Shown here piece after piece: positions 1 to 6,366 of a stretch of DNA of 8,083 bases. The stretch comes from Gemmatimonadota bacterium (GTDB lineage: Bacteria; Gemmatimonadota; Gemmatimonadetes; Longimicrobiales; Gaopeijiaceae): contig JAHHMJ010000446.1 of assembly GCA_018678395.1 (NCBI GenBank), forward strand, positions 1-8,083, given 5' to 3'. The notes beneath the pieces were generated by a model. That model did no database searches. It was not told the DNA's origin and saw only the letters and a program-made list of their open reading frames with translations. Both the position numbers and the translations under genes were made by a program. Positions within the stretch are counted from its first letter, which is position 1. Each line of letters begins with the position of its first letter.

Positions 1-308
1 CTCTCGGACCGGGCATTCCTTCCACCGCGACGTGGCTGCTGGCCTTCGTGTTCGGGCTGATCCACGGGCTCGGATTTTCGAACTTTCTGCGGGCCGTTCT
101 CGGGGGTGGCAGCTCGATCGTCTGGCCCCTCTTCGCGTTCAACGTCGGCCTGGAGGCGGGGCAGCTGGTGGTCGTTGCCCTGATGCTCGCGGTGACCACC
201 GGCCTGATCGGTGGTCGCGCACTTTCCCGGACCACCTATGTGGGGATTCTCTCCACAGCGATCGGCATGACCGCCCTCTACCTTTCCGTAATCCGCCTCC
301 CGCTCTGA
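1..308 (+). CDS. HupE/UreJ-like membrane protein, C-terminal part (5' end outside window)
   Basis: Reading in the frame beginning at base 3 gives 101 residues up to a TGA at 306-308; the start lies left of the window. The fragment is strongly hydrophobic, with about three membrane segments. It carries two stretches typical of the HupE/UreJ_2 family: FGLIHGLGFS near its start and FNVGLEAGQL in the middle, the latter matching the family's FNxGxExGQ pattern. Proteins of the broader HupE/UreJ group are implicated in nickel or cobalt handling, but members beside M1 peptidases have no established substrate, so metal transport is only a possibility here. The polar His in the first motif and Glu in the second are the likely functional residues. 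The gene lies 44 bases before the M1 peptidase on the same strand and probably shares its transcript. An apparent GTG start at 48 is internal, because good coding sequence continues upstream of it. Confidence 0.8.
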   Translation, partial: LGPGIPSTATWLLAFVFGLIHGLGFSNFLRAVLGGGSSIVWPLFAFNVGLEAGQLVVVALMLAVTTGLIGGRALSRTTYVGILSTAIGMTALYLSVIRLPL

Positions 309-339
309 GGGCCCTCCCCGGACGCGTTCGGAACTGTAC

Positions 340-345
340 AGGAGG
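340..345 (+). promoter_or_regulatory. Ribosome-binding site of the M1 peptidase
   Basis: A perfect AGGAGG lies 7 bases before the ATG at 353. It decides the start of the peptidase. The same frame stays open back to base 32, but that upstream stretch overlaps the HupE-like gene, is rich in Arg and Pro, and has no comparable site. Confidence 0.8.
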
Positions 346-352
346 TCGTACG

Positions 353-2452
353 ATGCTGCCTCGCTCCATCACCGGCGGGCTGTGGCTCGCGGTCATCATC
401 TCGGTCGCGAGTGCCCTGTTCCCGCCGGATCTGGTCGGTCAGTACTGGCTGCACGACGACGGGAGCGAGACGAACCGGTCCATATTCCGTCCGATCGACG
501 CCTGGCCGGACCCCACCGCCTTCCGCAACGCGGCCGGCGCGCCCGGCTACGCCTACTGGCAGCAGCAGGCCGACTACGTGATCGAGGCGAGGCTCGACGC
601 GGACGAGCACCTGCTGTACGGGTCGGAGCGGGTGACGTACCACAACAATTCGCCCGACCGCCTCGGGTTTCTATGGCTTCAGCTCGACCAGAACGTGCGG
701 TCCATCGAGCACAGTCGAACCTACCAGGCGCAGGGCGCCCTCGCCGAGGAGATGAGTGAGGCGTTCCGGCGCTTCGTCGGAGTCGAGCCTTTCGACGGCG
801 GTCACGACATCGCGCGCGTTCAGCTCGTGCGGGATGGGCAGCTCGTCGATGCCGACTACCGGATCAACGGCACGGTGATGCGCATCGACCTCCCGGACGG
901 ACTCGAGCCCGGGTCGATCGTCGAGTTCGAGATCGACTGGTCGTTTCGTATTCCGGACCGTGGGCGGGGTGGGAAGGAGCTCGTGGGCGACGGATGGATC
1001 TACGAAATGGCCCAGTGGTTCCCGCGCATGAGCGTCTACGATGACGTGAACGGGTGGCAGACCGAGCAGTTCCTCGGTCGCGGGGAGTTCTACCTCGCCT
1101 TCGGCGACTACGACGTCACCCTCACGGTGCCGTGGGATCACGTCGTCGACGCGACCGGGCTCCTGCAGAACCCGGACGAGGTGCTCACCGACGTCCAGAT
1201 CGCACGGCTCGAGGAGGCCTACACCTCCGAAGAGCCGCGCTTCATCGTCGCCGCCGAGGAGGTCGGAGACCCGGACGCCCGACGCGTGCGGGAGGGCATG
1301 GCGACCTGGCGCTTCGTGGCCGAGAACGTGCGGGACTTCGCGTGGGTGTCCTCGCGTGCGTTCGTCTGGGACGCGGCCGGGTACAGCTACCCGGACGACG
1401 ACCGGGTCATCCAGGTGCACTCGCTCTATCCGCGCGAGGCCATGCCGCTGTGGGACAAGGTCTCGACCCGCGCCACGATCCAGACACTGAAGACCTACGG
1501 CCGGATGGCCTTCGAGTATCCCTACCCGAAGGCGATCAACGTCAACGGCCCGCAGGGTGGAATGGAGTACCCGATGGTCGCCTTCTGCGGGGTCCGTCCC
1601 CAGCCGGACGGCAGCTACTCCGAAGGGGCCGAGCGGTCACTGATCTCGGTGACGATCCACGAAGTGGGGCACAACTGGTTCCCGATGATCGTGGCCTCGG
1701 ATGAGCGGAAGTGGACCTGGATGGACGAGGGGCTGAACACGTTCCTGCAGTACTACGGCGAGCAGGATTATGCCGAGACGTACTGCGGCGGCGTCTGGAC
1801 CCAGAGCTCGGGATGCACCTATCCGAGCCGTCGCGGTCCGGCGCCGAACATCGTGAGCTACATGCGCGACCCCGATCAGGTCCCGATCATGACCGAGTCG
1901 GACCTCATCCATAAGGACTTCGGCAACAACGGCTACGCGAAGCCGGCGACCGGGCTTCAGATGCTGCGCGAGCACGTCCTCGAGGTCGACGCGTTCGACG
2001 ATGCCTTCGGGGACTACTCGAAGAACTGGGCGTTCAAGCACCCGCAGCCCGCCGACTTCTTCCGGTCGATGGAAGAGGGCGCCGGCGAGAACCTCTCGTG
2101 GTTCTGGCGGGGCTGGTTCTACGGCACCCACACGAACGACCAGGCCATCGTGGCGGTCACCAGCCAGCCGGCGGAAGAGCTGCTGGACGATTCAGAGCGG
2201 GGTCGCTTCTACGTACGGGTGCGGGTCGACAACCTGGGCGGCATGGTGATGCCCCTCGAGATCGAGGCGACCCTCGAAGACGGCAGTACCGTGCGATTCG
2301 ACCTCCCCGTCGATGTGTGGCGCAACAACGAGCTGACCTTCACGAAGGGGTTCTTCGTCGATCAGCCGGTAGCGCAGGTCGTGGTCGACCCCGACGAGGC
2401 CTTCGCGGACGTGGACCGTGACAACAACGTGTGGAGGCGGCCGATCTCGTGA
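353..2452 (+). CDS. Secreted M1 family zinc metallopeptidase (aminopeptidase)
   Basis: This 699-residue protein belongs to the M1 (gluzincin) family, which removes N-terminal residues from peptides. Residues about 1-21 form a signal peptide: Arg at 4, a hydrophobic core from about 10, and a possible A-S-A cleavage site at 19-21, which places the enzyme in the periplasm or outside. The N-terminal beta-sandwich runs to roughly residue 300. The substrate-binding GGMEY (402-406) stands where classical M1 enzymes have GAMEN. The zinc site is HEVGH at 436-440 plus Glu459, exactly 18 residues after the second His, within WMDEGLN. Tyr528 in GYAKPATGL fits the catalytic tyrosine. Two Cys (478 and 488) in a short insert could form a disulfide. 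The last 110 or so residues look like a beta-sandwich. All catalytic residues are present, so it should be active. The start at 353 is supported by AGGAGG and the signal peptide. Substrate is unknown; similar enzymes are common in Bacteroidota and Gemmatimonadota. Confidence 0.93.
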   Translation: MLPRSITGGLWLAVIISVASALFPPDLVGQYWLHDDGSETNRSIFRPIDAWPDPTAFRNAAGAPGYAYWQQQADYVIEARLDADEHLLYGSERVTYHNNSPDRLGFLWLQLDQNVRSIEHSRTYQAQGALAEEMSEAFRRFVGVEPFDGGHDIARVQLVRDGQLVDADYRINGTVMRIDLPDGLEPGSIVEFEIDWSFRIPDRGRGGKELVGDGWIYEMAQWFPRMSVYDDVNGWQTEQFLGRGEFYLAFGDYDVTLTVPWDHVVDATGLLQNPDEVLTDVQIARLEEAYTSEEPRFIVAAEEVGDPDARRVREGMATWRFVAENVRDFAWVSSRAFVWDAAGYSYPDDDRVIQVHSLYPREAMPLWDKVSTRATIQTLKTYGRMAFEYPYPKAINVNGPQGGMEYPMVAFCGVRPQPDGSYSEGAERSLISVTIHEVGHNWFPMIVASDERKWTWMDEGLNTFLQYYGEQDYAETYCGGVWTQSSGCTYPSRRGPAPNIVSYMRDPDQVPIMTESDLIHKDFGNNGYAKPATGLQMLREHVLEVDAFDDAFGDYSKNWAFKHPQPADFFRSMEEGAGENLSWFWRGWFYGTHTNDQAIVAVTSQPAEELLDDSERGRFYVRVRVDNLGGMVMPLEIEATLEDGSTVRFDLPVDVWRNNELTFTKGFFVDQPVAQVVVDPDEAFADVDRDNNVWRRPIS
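2433..2437 (+). promoter_or_regulatory. Probable ribosome-binding site of the DUF6702-like gene
   Basis: GGAGG inside the last codons of the peptidase gene, 11 bases before the GTG at 2449. The spacing is a little long, but together with the 4-base GTGA overlap (2449-2452) it supports coupled translation from 2449. The alternative GTG at 2431 would overlap further and has no site of its own that I can see. Confidence 0.45.
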
Positions 2453-3105
2453 GGGTTCGGTGGACGCGGTCCCAGTGGATTCGCAACGTCGCCCCCGTCT
2501 TCCTCGTGCCGGTGCTGCTCGGCGCCGACACGGGGGATCCGGGGGTCCTCCCGGGCCCGTCGGGTCCCGTGCACGACCTGCACATCGCCTACGCGGATCT
2601 CGCCGTCGAGGGCGCGGTGATCGCGGGCCGTCTGCGCTTCTTCAAGGACGACCTCGAGCGGGCGCTGGGACCGTTCGTCGAGTCGGATGCGCTGTCGCTG
2701 TCGCCCGGCCCCGAAGCCGATGCGCTGGTTCTGCGCTACGTGCGCGAGCGGCTTGCCCTCTTCGTGGACGGCTCACGCCTCGAGCCCGCCCTGGTCGCGA
2801 GCGGTGAAGACGAACTCGACCGCGAGCCGGTGTGGTGGATGCTCGTAAAGTACCGGGCCGGGTCCCCGGTCGCCGACTTCACCGTGCGAAATACGCTTCT
2901 GTTCGAGCTCTTCGACGATCAGCGCAACGTCATGAAGTTCGTGCATTTCCCCGACGAGACGCCGCGCACCTTCTACTTCGCGCCGGGTGAGGACGAGCAC
3001 CGCGTGCGGTTCGGCGCTCGGGTTCCCACACGGCTGCTTCAGTGCCGGGCGATCACCCCGACCGAGATCGGAATGCGACTCGGAGCGCCCTCGAAGGTCG
3101 TGTAG
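2449..3105 (+). CDS. DUF6702-like exported protein
   Basis: From the GTG at 2449 the protein has 218 residues. The N-terminus is Arg-rich and followed by a hydrophobic run (about 14-26), as in a signal peptide. The body resembles DUF6702: an opening His-containing strand (HDLHIAYADL, 42-51), then FFKDDLERAL (64-73), corresponding to the family's F-x-DDLE, and near the end NTLLFELFDDQRN (148-160). The function of this family is unknown. In my recollection it often sits beside M1 peptidases and HupE-like proteins, as here; that is not verified. The start overlaps the peptidase stop by 4 bases, implying coupling. The family-like part seems to end around residue 188. Residues 189-218 look like an extension, and the last 22 codons are antisense to the 3' end of the YaiO-like gene. 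The family call rests on recognised motifs only. Confidence 0.75.
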   Translation: MRVRWTRSQWIRNVAPVFLVPVLLGADTGDPGVLPGPSGPVHDLHIAYADLAVEGAVIAGRLRFFKDDLERALGPFVESDALSLSPGPEADALVLRYVRERLALFVDGSRLEPALVASGEDELDREPVWWMLVKYRAGSPVADFTVRNTLLFELFDDQRNVMKFVHFPDETPRTFYFAPGEDEHRVRFGARVPTRLLQCRAITPTEIGMRLGAPSKVV

Positions 3106-3899
3106 CCGAGGCCGGCCACGACGCCCCACCGCGCCAGCAGGAACCGTTGGATTCGCACCTGGATGAAACGCGTGTCCCGGGTGTCGAGGGTGGGTCCCTC
3201 GCCCACGAGAACCACTTCCGAGCCCACCCCGCCCGACACTTCGACGTACTCCTGAGGCGGTGCGATGAAGCGGCGTGCGAGAAACGCACCCGATACTGCC
3301 GACGCTCCGGCGAGGCGCGCGACCGACACGACCTGGCGCAGATACCAGGGGCCCACGTAGCGAGCCGCACCCGCGCCGAATACGTCGACGTCCTCGGACG
3401 GGAAGTCCATCCTGCGCGCGTTGGCGGACAGCTCCCACCCGCCCGCGAGGGCCTGGAAGACCTCGACACGGGCATCGAGGTCGGGGAGAACCATCGCGTC
3501 GGAGGCGACTCGCAGTCGTACGTGCCCGTACGCACCGGACCACAATTCGTGGTAGCCATCGACGCCGACTTCGACGTCGGTGAGTCCGAAGCGCTGCACC
3601 CTCGACAGTTCGGCGCCGAGGGTGCCCCGCTCGAACCGGCGGCTCGCGAAGACGCGCGCCGCGCTCCAATCGGGCCATCCGGGACGGTCGCCATCCATGA
3701 CCTCTCGCCCCCACGAGGCTCCGGACGTCCACTTCCAGTCGACTACTTCTTCACTGCCGAGATCGGACGTTGCCTGGCCGGCAGCGGGAGCGCTCGCCGG
3801 GCCCAGCACGACCGACGCGGTGACGAGGAGCCCGACCGCGAGCGCCGCCCATACGGGCCTCCGGGGCGCCTCAGGGCGCAGGGTCGGTCTCCACGACAC
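3039..3899 (-). CDS. YaiO-like outer-membrane beta-barrel protein
   Basis: From the preferred GTG at 3897-3899 this is 286 residues: a signal peptide with Arg-rich n-region (to about 15), hydrophobic core (16-33) and Ala-rich cleavage region (PASAPAAGQA), then an all-beta body. Alternating polar and hydrophobic strands end in a hydrophobic C-terminal strand, as in outer-membrane barrels. The order of segments resembles the YaiO family: a tyrosine-rich GAYGHVRLRV strand, then MVLPDLDARVEVFQAL, WELSANARRMDF, a Y-x-GPWYLR strand and an ARRF strand. YaiO proteins are outer-membrane proteins often found beside family 2 glycosyltransferases, so a role in passing or anchoring a polysaccharide is inferred. 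An alternative GTG at 3960-3962 has a stronger site (GGAGG) but adds 21 residues unlike a signal peptide and overlaps the glycosyltransferase tail by 92 bases, against 29 for the preferred start. The 3' end overlaps the convergent DUF6702-like gene. Confidence 0.8.
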   Translation of the reverse strand: MSWRPTLRPEAPRRPVWAALAVGLLVTASVVLGPASAPAAGQATSDLGSEEVVDWKWTSGASWGREVMDGDRPGWPDWSAARVFASRRFERGTLGAELSRVQRFGLTDVEVGVDGYHELWSGAYGHVRLRVASDAMVLPDLDARVEVFQALAGGWELSANARRMDFPSEDVDVFGAGAARYVGPWYLRQVVSVARLAGASAVSGAFLARRFIAPPQEYVEVSGGVGSEVVLVGEGPTLDTRDTRFIQVRIQRFLLARWGVVAGLGYTTFEGAPSRIPISVGVIARH

Positions 3900-3904
3900 C
3901 GAAG

Positions 3905-3909
3905 CCTCT
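3905..3909 (-). promoter_or_regulatory. Possible ribosome-binding site for the preferred YaiO start
   Basis: On the minus strand AGAGG lies 5 bases before the GTG at 3897-3899. It is imperfect, but this start gives the cleanest signal peptide. Confidence 0.35.
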
Positions 3910-3966
3910 TCGCTCCATGGCACCCCAGGACGACACACCGCGGATCTTCGAGACGAAGCCACGAAT

Positions 3967-3971
3967 CCTCC
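3967..3971 (-). promoter_or_regulatory. Possible ribosome-binding site for an alternative YaiO start
   Basis: On the minus strand GGAGG lies 4 bases before a GTG at 3960-3962. It sits within the tail of the glycosyltransferase frame (the W-R-I-R-G-F codons), so the match may be a by-product of coding. If used, it would add 21 residues before the YaiO signal peptide. Confidence 0.3.
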
Positions 3972-4056
3972 AGAAGGCGTTGAGTTGTCGGTATCCGAAG
4001 TTCTCGATCACGGCGAGCCAGAAGAGATGCGTGAGGTCGCGCCACCGGGAGTATCG

Positions 4057-5304
4057 TCAAAAGCTCAGCTCCTCCAGCACGACGGAGGCGATCGAAAGAG
4101 CGACGCCGAGAACCACTGCGACCGCGAAGAACGCCGCCACGTAGGCGAAGGTGGCTCGTCCCGCCAGAACGGTGGTGCCGAACGCGAGGTATCCCATCCC
4201 TTCGATGATCGGCCCGAGCATCTCCAGGAAGAAGAAATAGGGGAACGCCACGAGGCCCACGCGGCCGTACCGGGGATTCAGGAGCATGTCGCGATGGCGC
4301 CAGAGCGACTCGATCAGCCCTCGCTGCCAGCGGTCCCGCTGTCGGCCCAGTATCTGGAGGCTCTCGGGTACCTCGGTCCAGGACACGGGATCAGGCACGA
4401 AGCGCACGCCGTAGGGAATCCCTGCCTTCCGGCAGTGCTTGTGGATCCGTATGGTCAGCTCCATGTCCTCACCCACGGTCGTGGAATCGTAGCCACCGGC
4501 CTCCACGGCCACGCTCCGACGAAATACGCCGAACGCGCCCGAGATGATGAGGGGGGCATCGAGCGCGTCCCAACCCATGCGGCCGGAGAGGAAGGCCCGC
4601 AGGTACTCCAGCACCTGGAACCGGGCCAGCAGGCTGTGGGGCAGCCTCACGTCGGTCACCTGTCCGGACTGGACGGTGCACCCGTTGACGACCCGGATGA
4701 TGCCGCCGGCGGCCACGGTCCGGGCGTCTTCCAGGAAGGCGCGCACCACGCGGGTGAGGGCCTCGGGCTCCAGCAGGCTGTCTGCGTCGAGGCCGCCGTA
4801 CAACGGGGTTCGGCAATAGTTCAGACCGGCGTTTTGTGCGTCGGCCTTGCCCCCGTTCTCCTTGTCGATGAGCCAGAGGTTGGGATGTATCCGGCTCCGA
4901 AGCACCTGGCGCACGGGCGCGGTCCGCAAACGGGCGGTGGGGGCGAGGGGAGTCGGCACCATCTCGAACGCCTCTACCATGCGCGCGAGGGTGTCATCCG
5001 TGGACCCGTCGTTGACGAAGAAGATCTCGTACTCGGGATACCGGAGCGTCAGCAGAGCTCGGATGGCCTCGACGCAGCTCACGGCTTCGTTGAACGCCGG
5101 AGCCACGAGGGTGATGGGCACCGCACCCGCGGTCTTGATGAGGTCTTCCACCTCGACGGTCTTGAGCCGACGTGCGTACCGCCGGAGGGCGACGAAGGCG
5201 TAGGCGCTCGTGACCAGGTAGACCGCGTTCAGCGAAACGAAGTAGAAGAGCACCAGGATGTTGAACCCTTCGACCACGATCCAGGCCAGACCGGCGCCGC
5301 TCAT
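4057..5304 (-). CDS. Family 2 membrane glycosyltransferase, processive type (truncated by TGA)
   Basis: 415 residues to the first stop. One or two membrane segments at about 9-40 are followed by a cytoplasmic GT-A domain with the usual series: APAFNE (68-73), NDGSTDDT (98-105) for the nucleotide-sugar, ENGGKADAQNAG (149-160), the metal-binding DAD (173-175), a GED acid motif (278-280) in the place of TED, and QRDRW (322-326), the Q/RxxRW signature of processive polymerases such as cellulose, PNAG and hyaluronan synthases. Two or more membrane segments follow from about 348 to 410. The catalytic domain is intact, so polymerising activity from a nucleotide-sugar is likely; the sugar cannot be predicted. 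The ATG overlaps the HEAT-gene stop (ATGA, 5301-5304) with no good ribosome-binding site, so translation is probably coupled. The frame continues past the TGA into a conserved-looking tail, so this product lacks about 61 residues. Confidence 0.92.
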   Translation of the reverse strand: MSGAGLAWIVVEGFNILVLFYFVSLNAVYLVTSAYAFVALRRYARRLKTVEVEDLIKTAGAVPITLVAPAFNEAVSCVEAIRALLTLRYPEYEIFFVNDGSTDDTLARMVEAFEMVPTPLAPTARLRTAPVRQVLRSRIHPNLWLIDKENGGKADAQNAGLNYCRTPLYGGLDADSLLEPEALTRVVRAFLEDARTVAAGGIIRVVNGCTVQSGQVTDVRLPHSLLARFQVLEYLRAFLSGRMGWDALDAPLIISGAFGVFRRSVAVEAGGYDSTTVGEDMELTIRIHKHCRKAGIPYGVRFVPDPVSWTEVPESLQILGRQRDRWQRGLIESLWRHRDMLLNPRYGRVGLVAFPYFFFLEMLGPIIEGMGYLAFGTTVLAGRATFAYVAAFFAVAVVLGVALSIASVVLEELSF

Positions 5305-6356
5305 TCTGCGATGACCTGGCGCACGGTCAAGGCACGCTCGTCCCCGCCCAGGGCGAGGTCCTCGAGTATCTCGCCGGCTCCCAGGGCCCGCAGACCACGA
5401 GCGGCCTCGAGAGCCACCCAGGGTGACGGGTCGTCGAGGGCTCGCAGGAACACCGACTCGTCGGCGTCGTCACCCACGGCCCGCAGCGCCTTCAGCGCAT
5501 GGCTGCGCACGGGGAAGTGCGGGAAATCCAGAAGCGGGAGCAGGACCGCGCGATGGCGCCTCTCGCCGACCGCACCCACGATCCGGAGGCACGCCACGAG
5601 GAGGTCGGGATCCGCGTTGGTACCGAGGACCGCTGCAGCGACGTCTGCCGCCTCGGGATCACGCAGCTGCTCGAGCGCCTTCGCGGCCACTGCGCGGGAC
5701 CAGGCGTCGTGCTCTTCATCTGCGAGGTAGTCGCGGAGTAGGGGGGTCACCCCCGATCCAGCGTCGGCCAGCATGCCGGAAAGGAAGGCCGGGTGCCAAT
5801 CCTGATAACGGTCGAGTCGCTGCAGTACTTCGACGACGTGGTGGGGATGATCGGGTTCGGCCAACGCCTGAGCTGCCACGATGGACACCAGGGGCGAGGG
5901 GTCGTCCAGCGCGGCGAGGAAGACCAGCTCATTTCCGTCGAAACCGAGCATTCCGAGCGTCTGCACGGCCCGTGCGCGACGCTCGGCGCTTCCCCGATCC
6001 CACTCCCGGGCCAACCAGTCCAGGTGAGGACGGGCGAGGTCGCGGACTACGTCCACTTCGCTTCCGGTGAGGCGTCGGACGAAGCGGAGCAGGAATGCCA
6101 GGAAGCGAAGGGAGTCGCCGGGGCCGACCGCCGCCTGCAGTTCTTCGGGGGGGCGCTCCTCCACGAGAACGTCCAGGAGAATAGGCTCCCAACGGGCTTC
6201 CAGAGCGGCCCATATCCCCGCTACCCGATCGTTGCGCCACCGCAGGAAGAGGGCCAGCAGGGTCAGCCCGACAGCCATGACGAGTAGTGCCGCGGCAGTG
6301 GCTACGAGGACGGCGAAGATCCGGTCGTCCCAATTCATCTGCAGGAGGCTGGGCAC
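5301..6356 (-). CDS. Membrane-anchored HEAT-repeat protein
   Basis: A 351-residue protein with a single strong membrane segment at about 13-39, followed by Arg-rich residues suggesting the rest is cytoplasmic. An alpha-helical region (45-120) precedes HEAT-like repeats from about 124 to the end. Typical helices include RARAVQTLGMLG, ALDDPSPLVSIVAAQALA, SRAVAAKALEQL, SHALKALRAVGDD and ALDDPSPWVALEAARGLRALG. HEAT arrays bind proteins and have no catalysis, so this is probably a scaffold or regulatory partner for the glycosyltransferase encoded immediately downstream, whose ATG overlaps its stop. That role is inferred from position only. GTG at 6354-6356 was chosen as start because GAGGAG lies 4 bases upstream; an ATG 18 bases further in (6336-6338) has no such site. 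The gene begins 8 bases after the response-regulator stop. Confidence 0.85.
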   Translation of the reverse strand: MPSLLQMNWDDRIFAVLVATAAALLVMAVGLTLLALFLRWRNDRVAGIWAALEARWEPILLDVLVEERPPEELQAAVGPGDSLRFLAFLLRFVRRLTGSEVDVVRDLARPHLDWLAREWDRGSAERRARAVQTLGMLGFDGNELVFLAALDDPSPLVSIVAAQALAEPDHPHHVVEVLQRLDRYQDWHPAFLSGMLADAGSGVTPLLRDYLADEEHDAWSRAVAAKALEQLRDPEAADVAAAVLGTNADPDLLVACLRIVGAVGERRHRAVLLPLLDFPHFPVRSHALKALRAVGDDADESVFLRALDDPSPWVALEAARGLRALGAGEILEDLALGGDERALTVRQVIAE

Positions 6357-6360
6357 GCAG

Positions 6361-6366
6361 CTCCTC
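6361..6366 (-). promoter_or_regulatory. Ribosome-binding site of the HEAT-repeat gene
   Basis: GAGGAG on the minus strand, 4 bases before the GTG at 6354-6356 and overlapping the stop codon of the response-regulator gene (6365-6367). It decides the GTG start and suggests the two genes are translated in succession from one message. Confidence 0.6.

Larger units (their letters stand above)
3871..4059 (-). pseudogene. Cut-off C-terminal tail of the glycosyltransferase, behind an in-frame TGA
   Basis: After the TGA at 4057-4059 the glycosyltransferase frame continues without shift for 61 codons to a second TGA at 3871-3873. The translation starts RYSRWRDL, has a hydrophobic stretch (LFWLAVIENFGYRQLNAFW), then a basic WRIRGF segment and a W-G-x-M-E-R-R-GF ending. 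From memory, related membrane glycosyltransferases read LEELSFRRYPR...ENFGYRQL...WR.RG through exactly this region, with Arg where the TGA stands. CGA to TGA is a single transition. Thus the stop at 4057 looks secondary, and the full protein would have been 477 residues. The tail overlaps the YaiO start by 29 bases, which fits the tight spacing of the operon. Whether the TGA is a sequencing error, a real nonsense mutation or read through cannot be told here. Confidence 0.8.

Noticed and set aside
32..352. N-terminal extension of the M1 peptidase frame by 107 residues
   Set aside because: It overlaps the HupE-like gene in another frame, is rich in Arg, Pro and Gly, and lacks a ribosome-binding site; the ATG at 353 has AGGAGG and a signal peptide.
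3039..3120. Intrinsic terminator between the convergent operons
   Set aside because: I see no GC hairpin followed by a T run on either strand here, and the region is coding on both strands.
2773..3732. 319-residue minus frame across DUF6702 and YaiO genes
   Set aside because: Arg/Gly-rich shadow; the DUF6702-like and YaiO-like readings explain the same bases much better.
4057..4059. Selenocysteine or other programmed decoding of the TGA
   Set aside because: From memory the family has Arg, not Cys, at this place, and I see no convincing selenocysteine-type hairpin just after the codon. A nonsense change, leaky stop or sequencing error is simpler.
3743..4060. 105-residue minus ORF starting with ATG at the early GT stop
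   Set aside because: It reads a different frame (Arg-rich, no motif) over the GT tail and YaiO start; both of those show family-like sequence in their own frames.
3580..5730. 716-residue open frame on the plus strand
   Set aside because: It lies antisense to YaiO, GT2 and HEAT genes with clear family motifs. Its translation is low-complexity His, Arg, Glu and Gly-rich sequence, as expected for the shadow of GC-rich genes.
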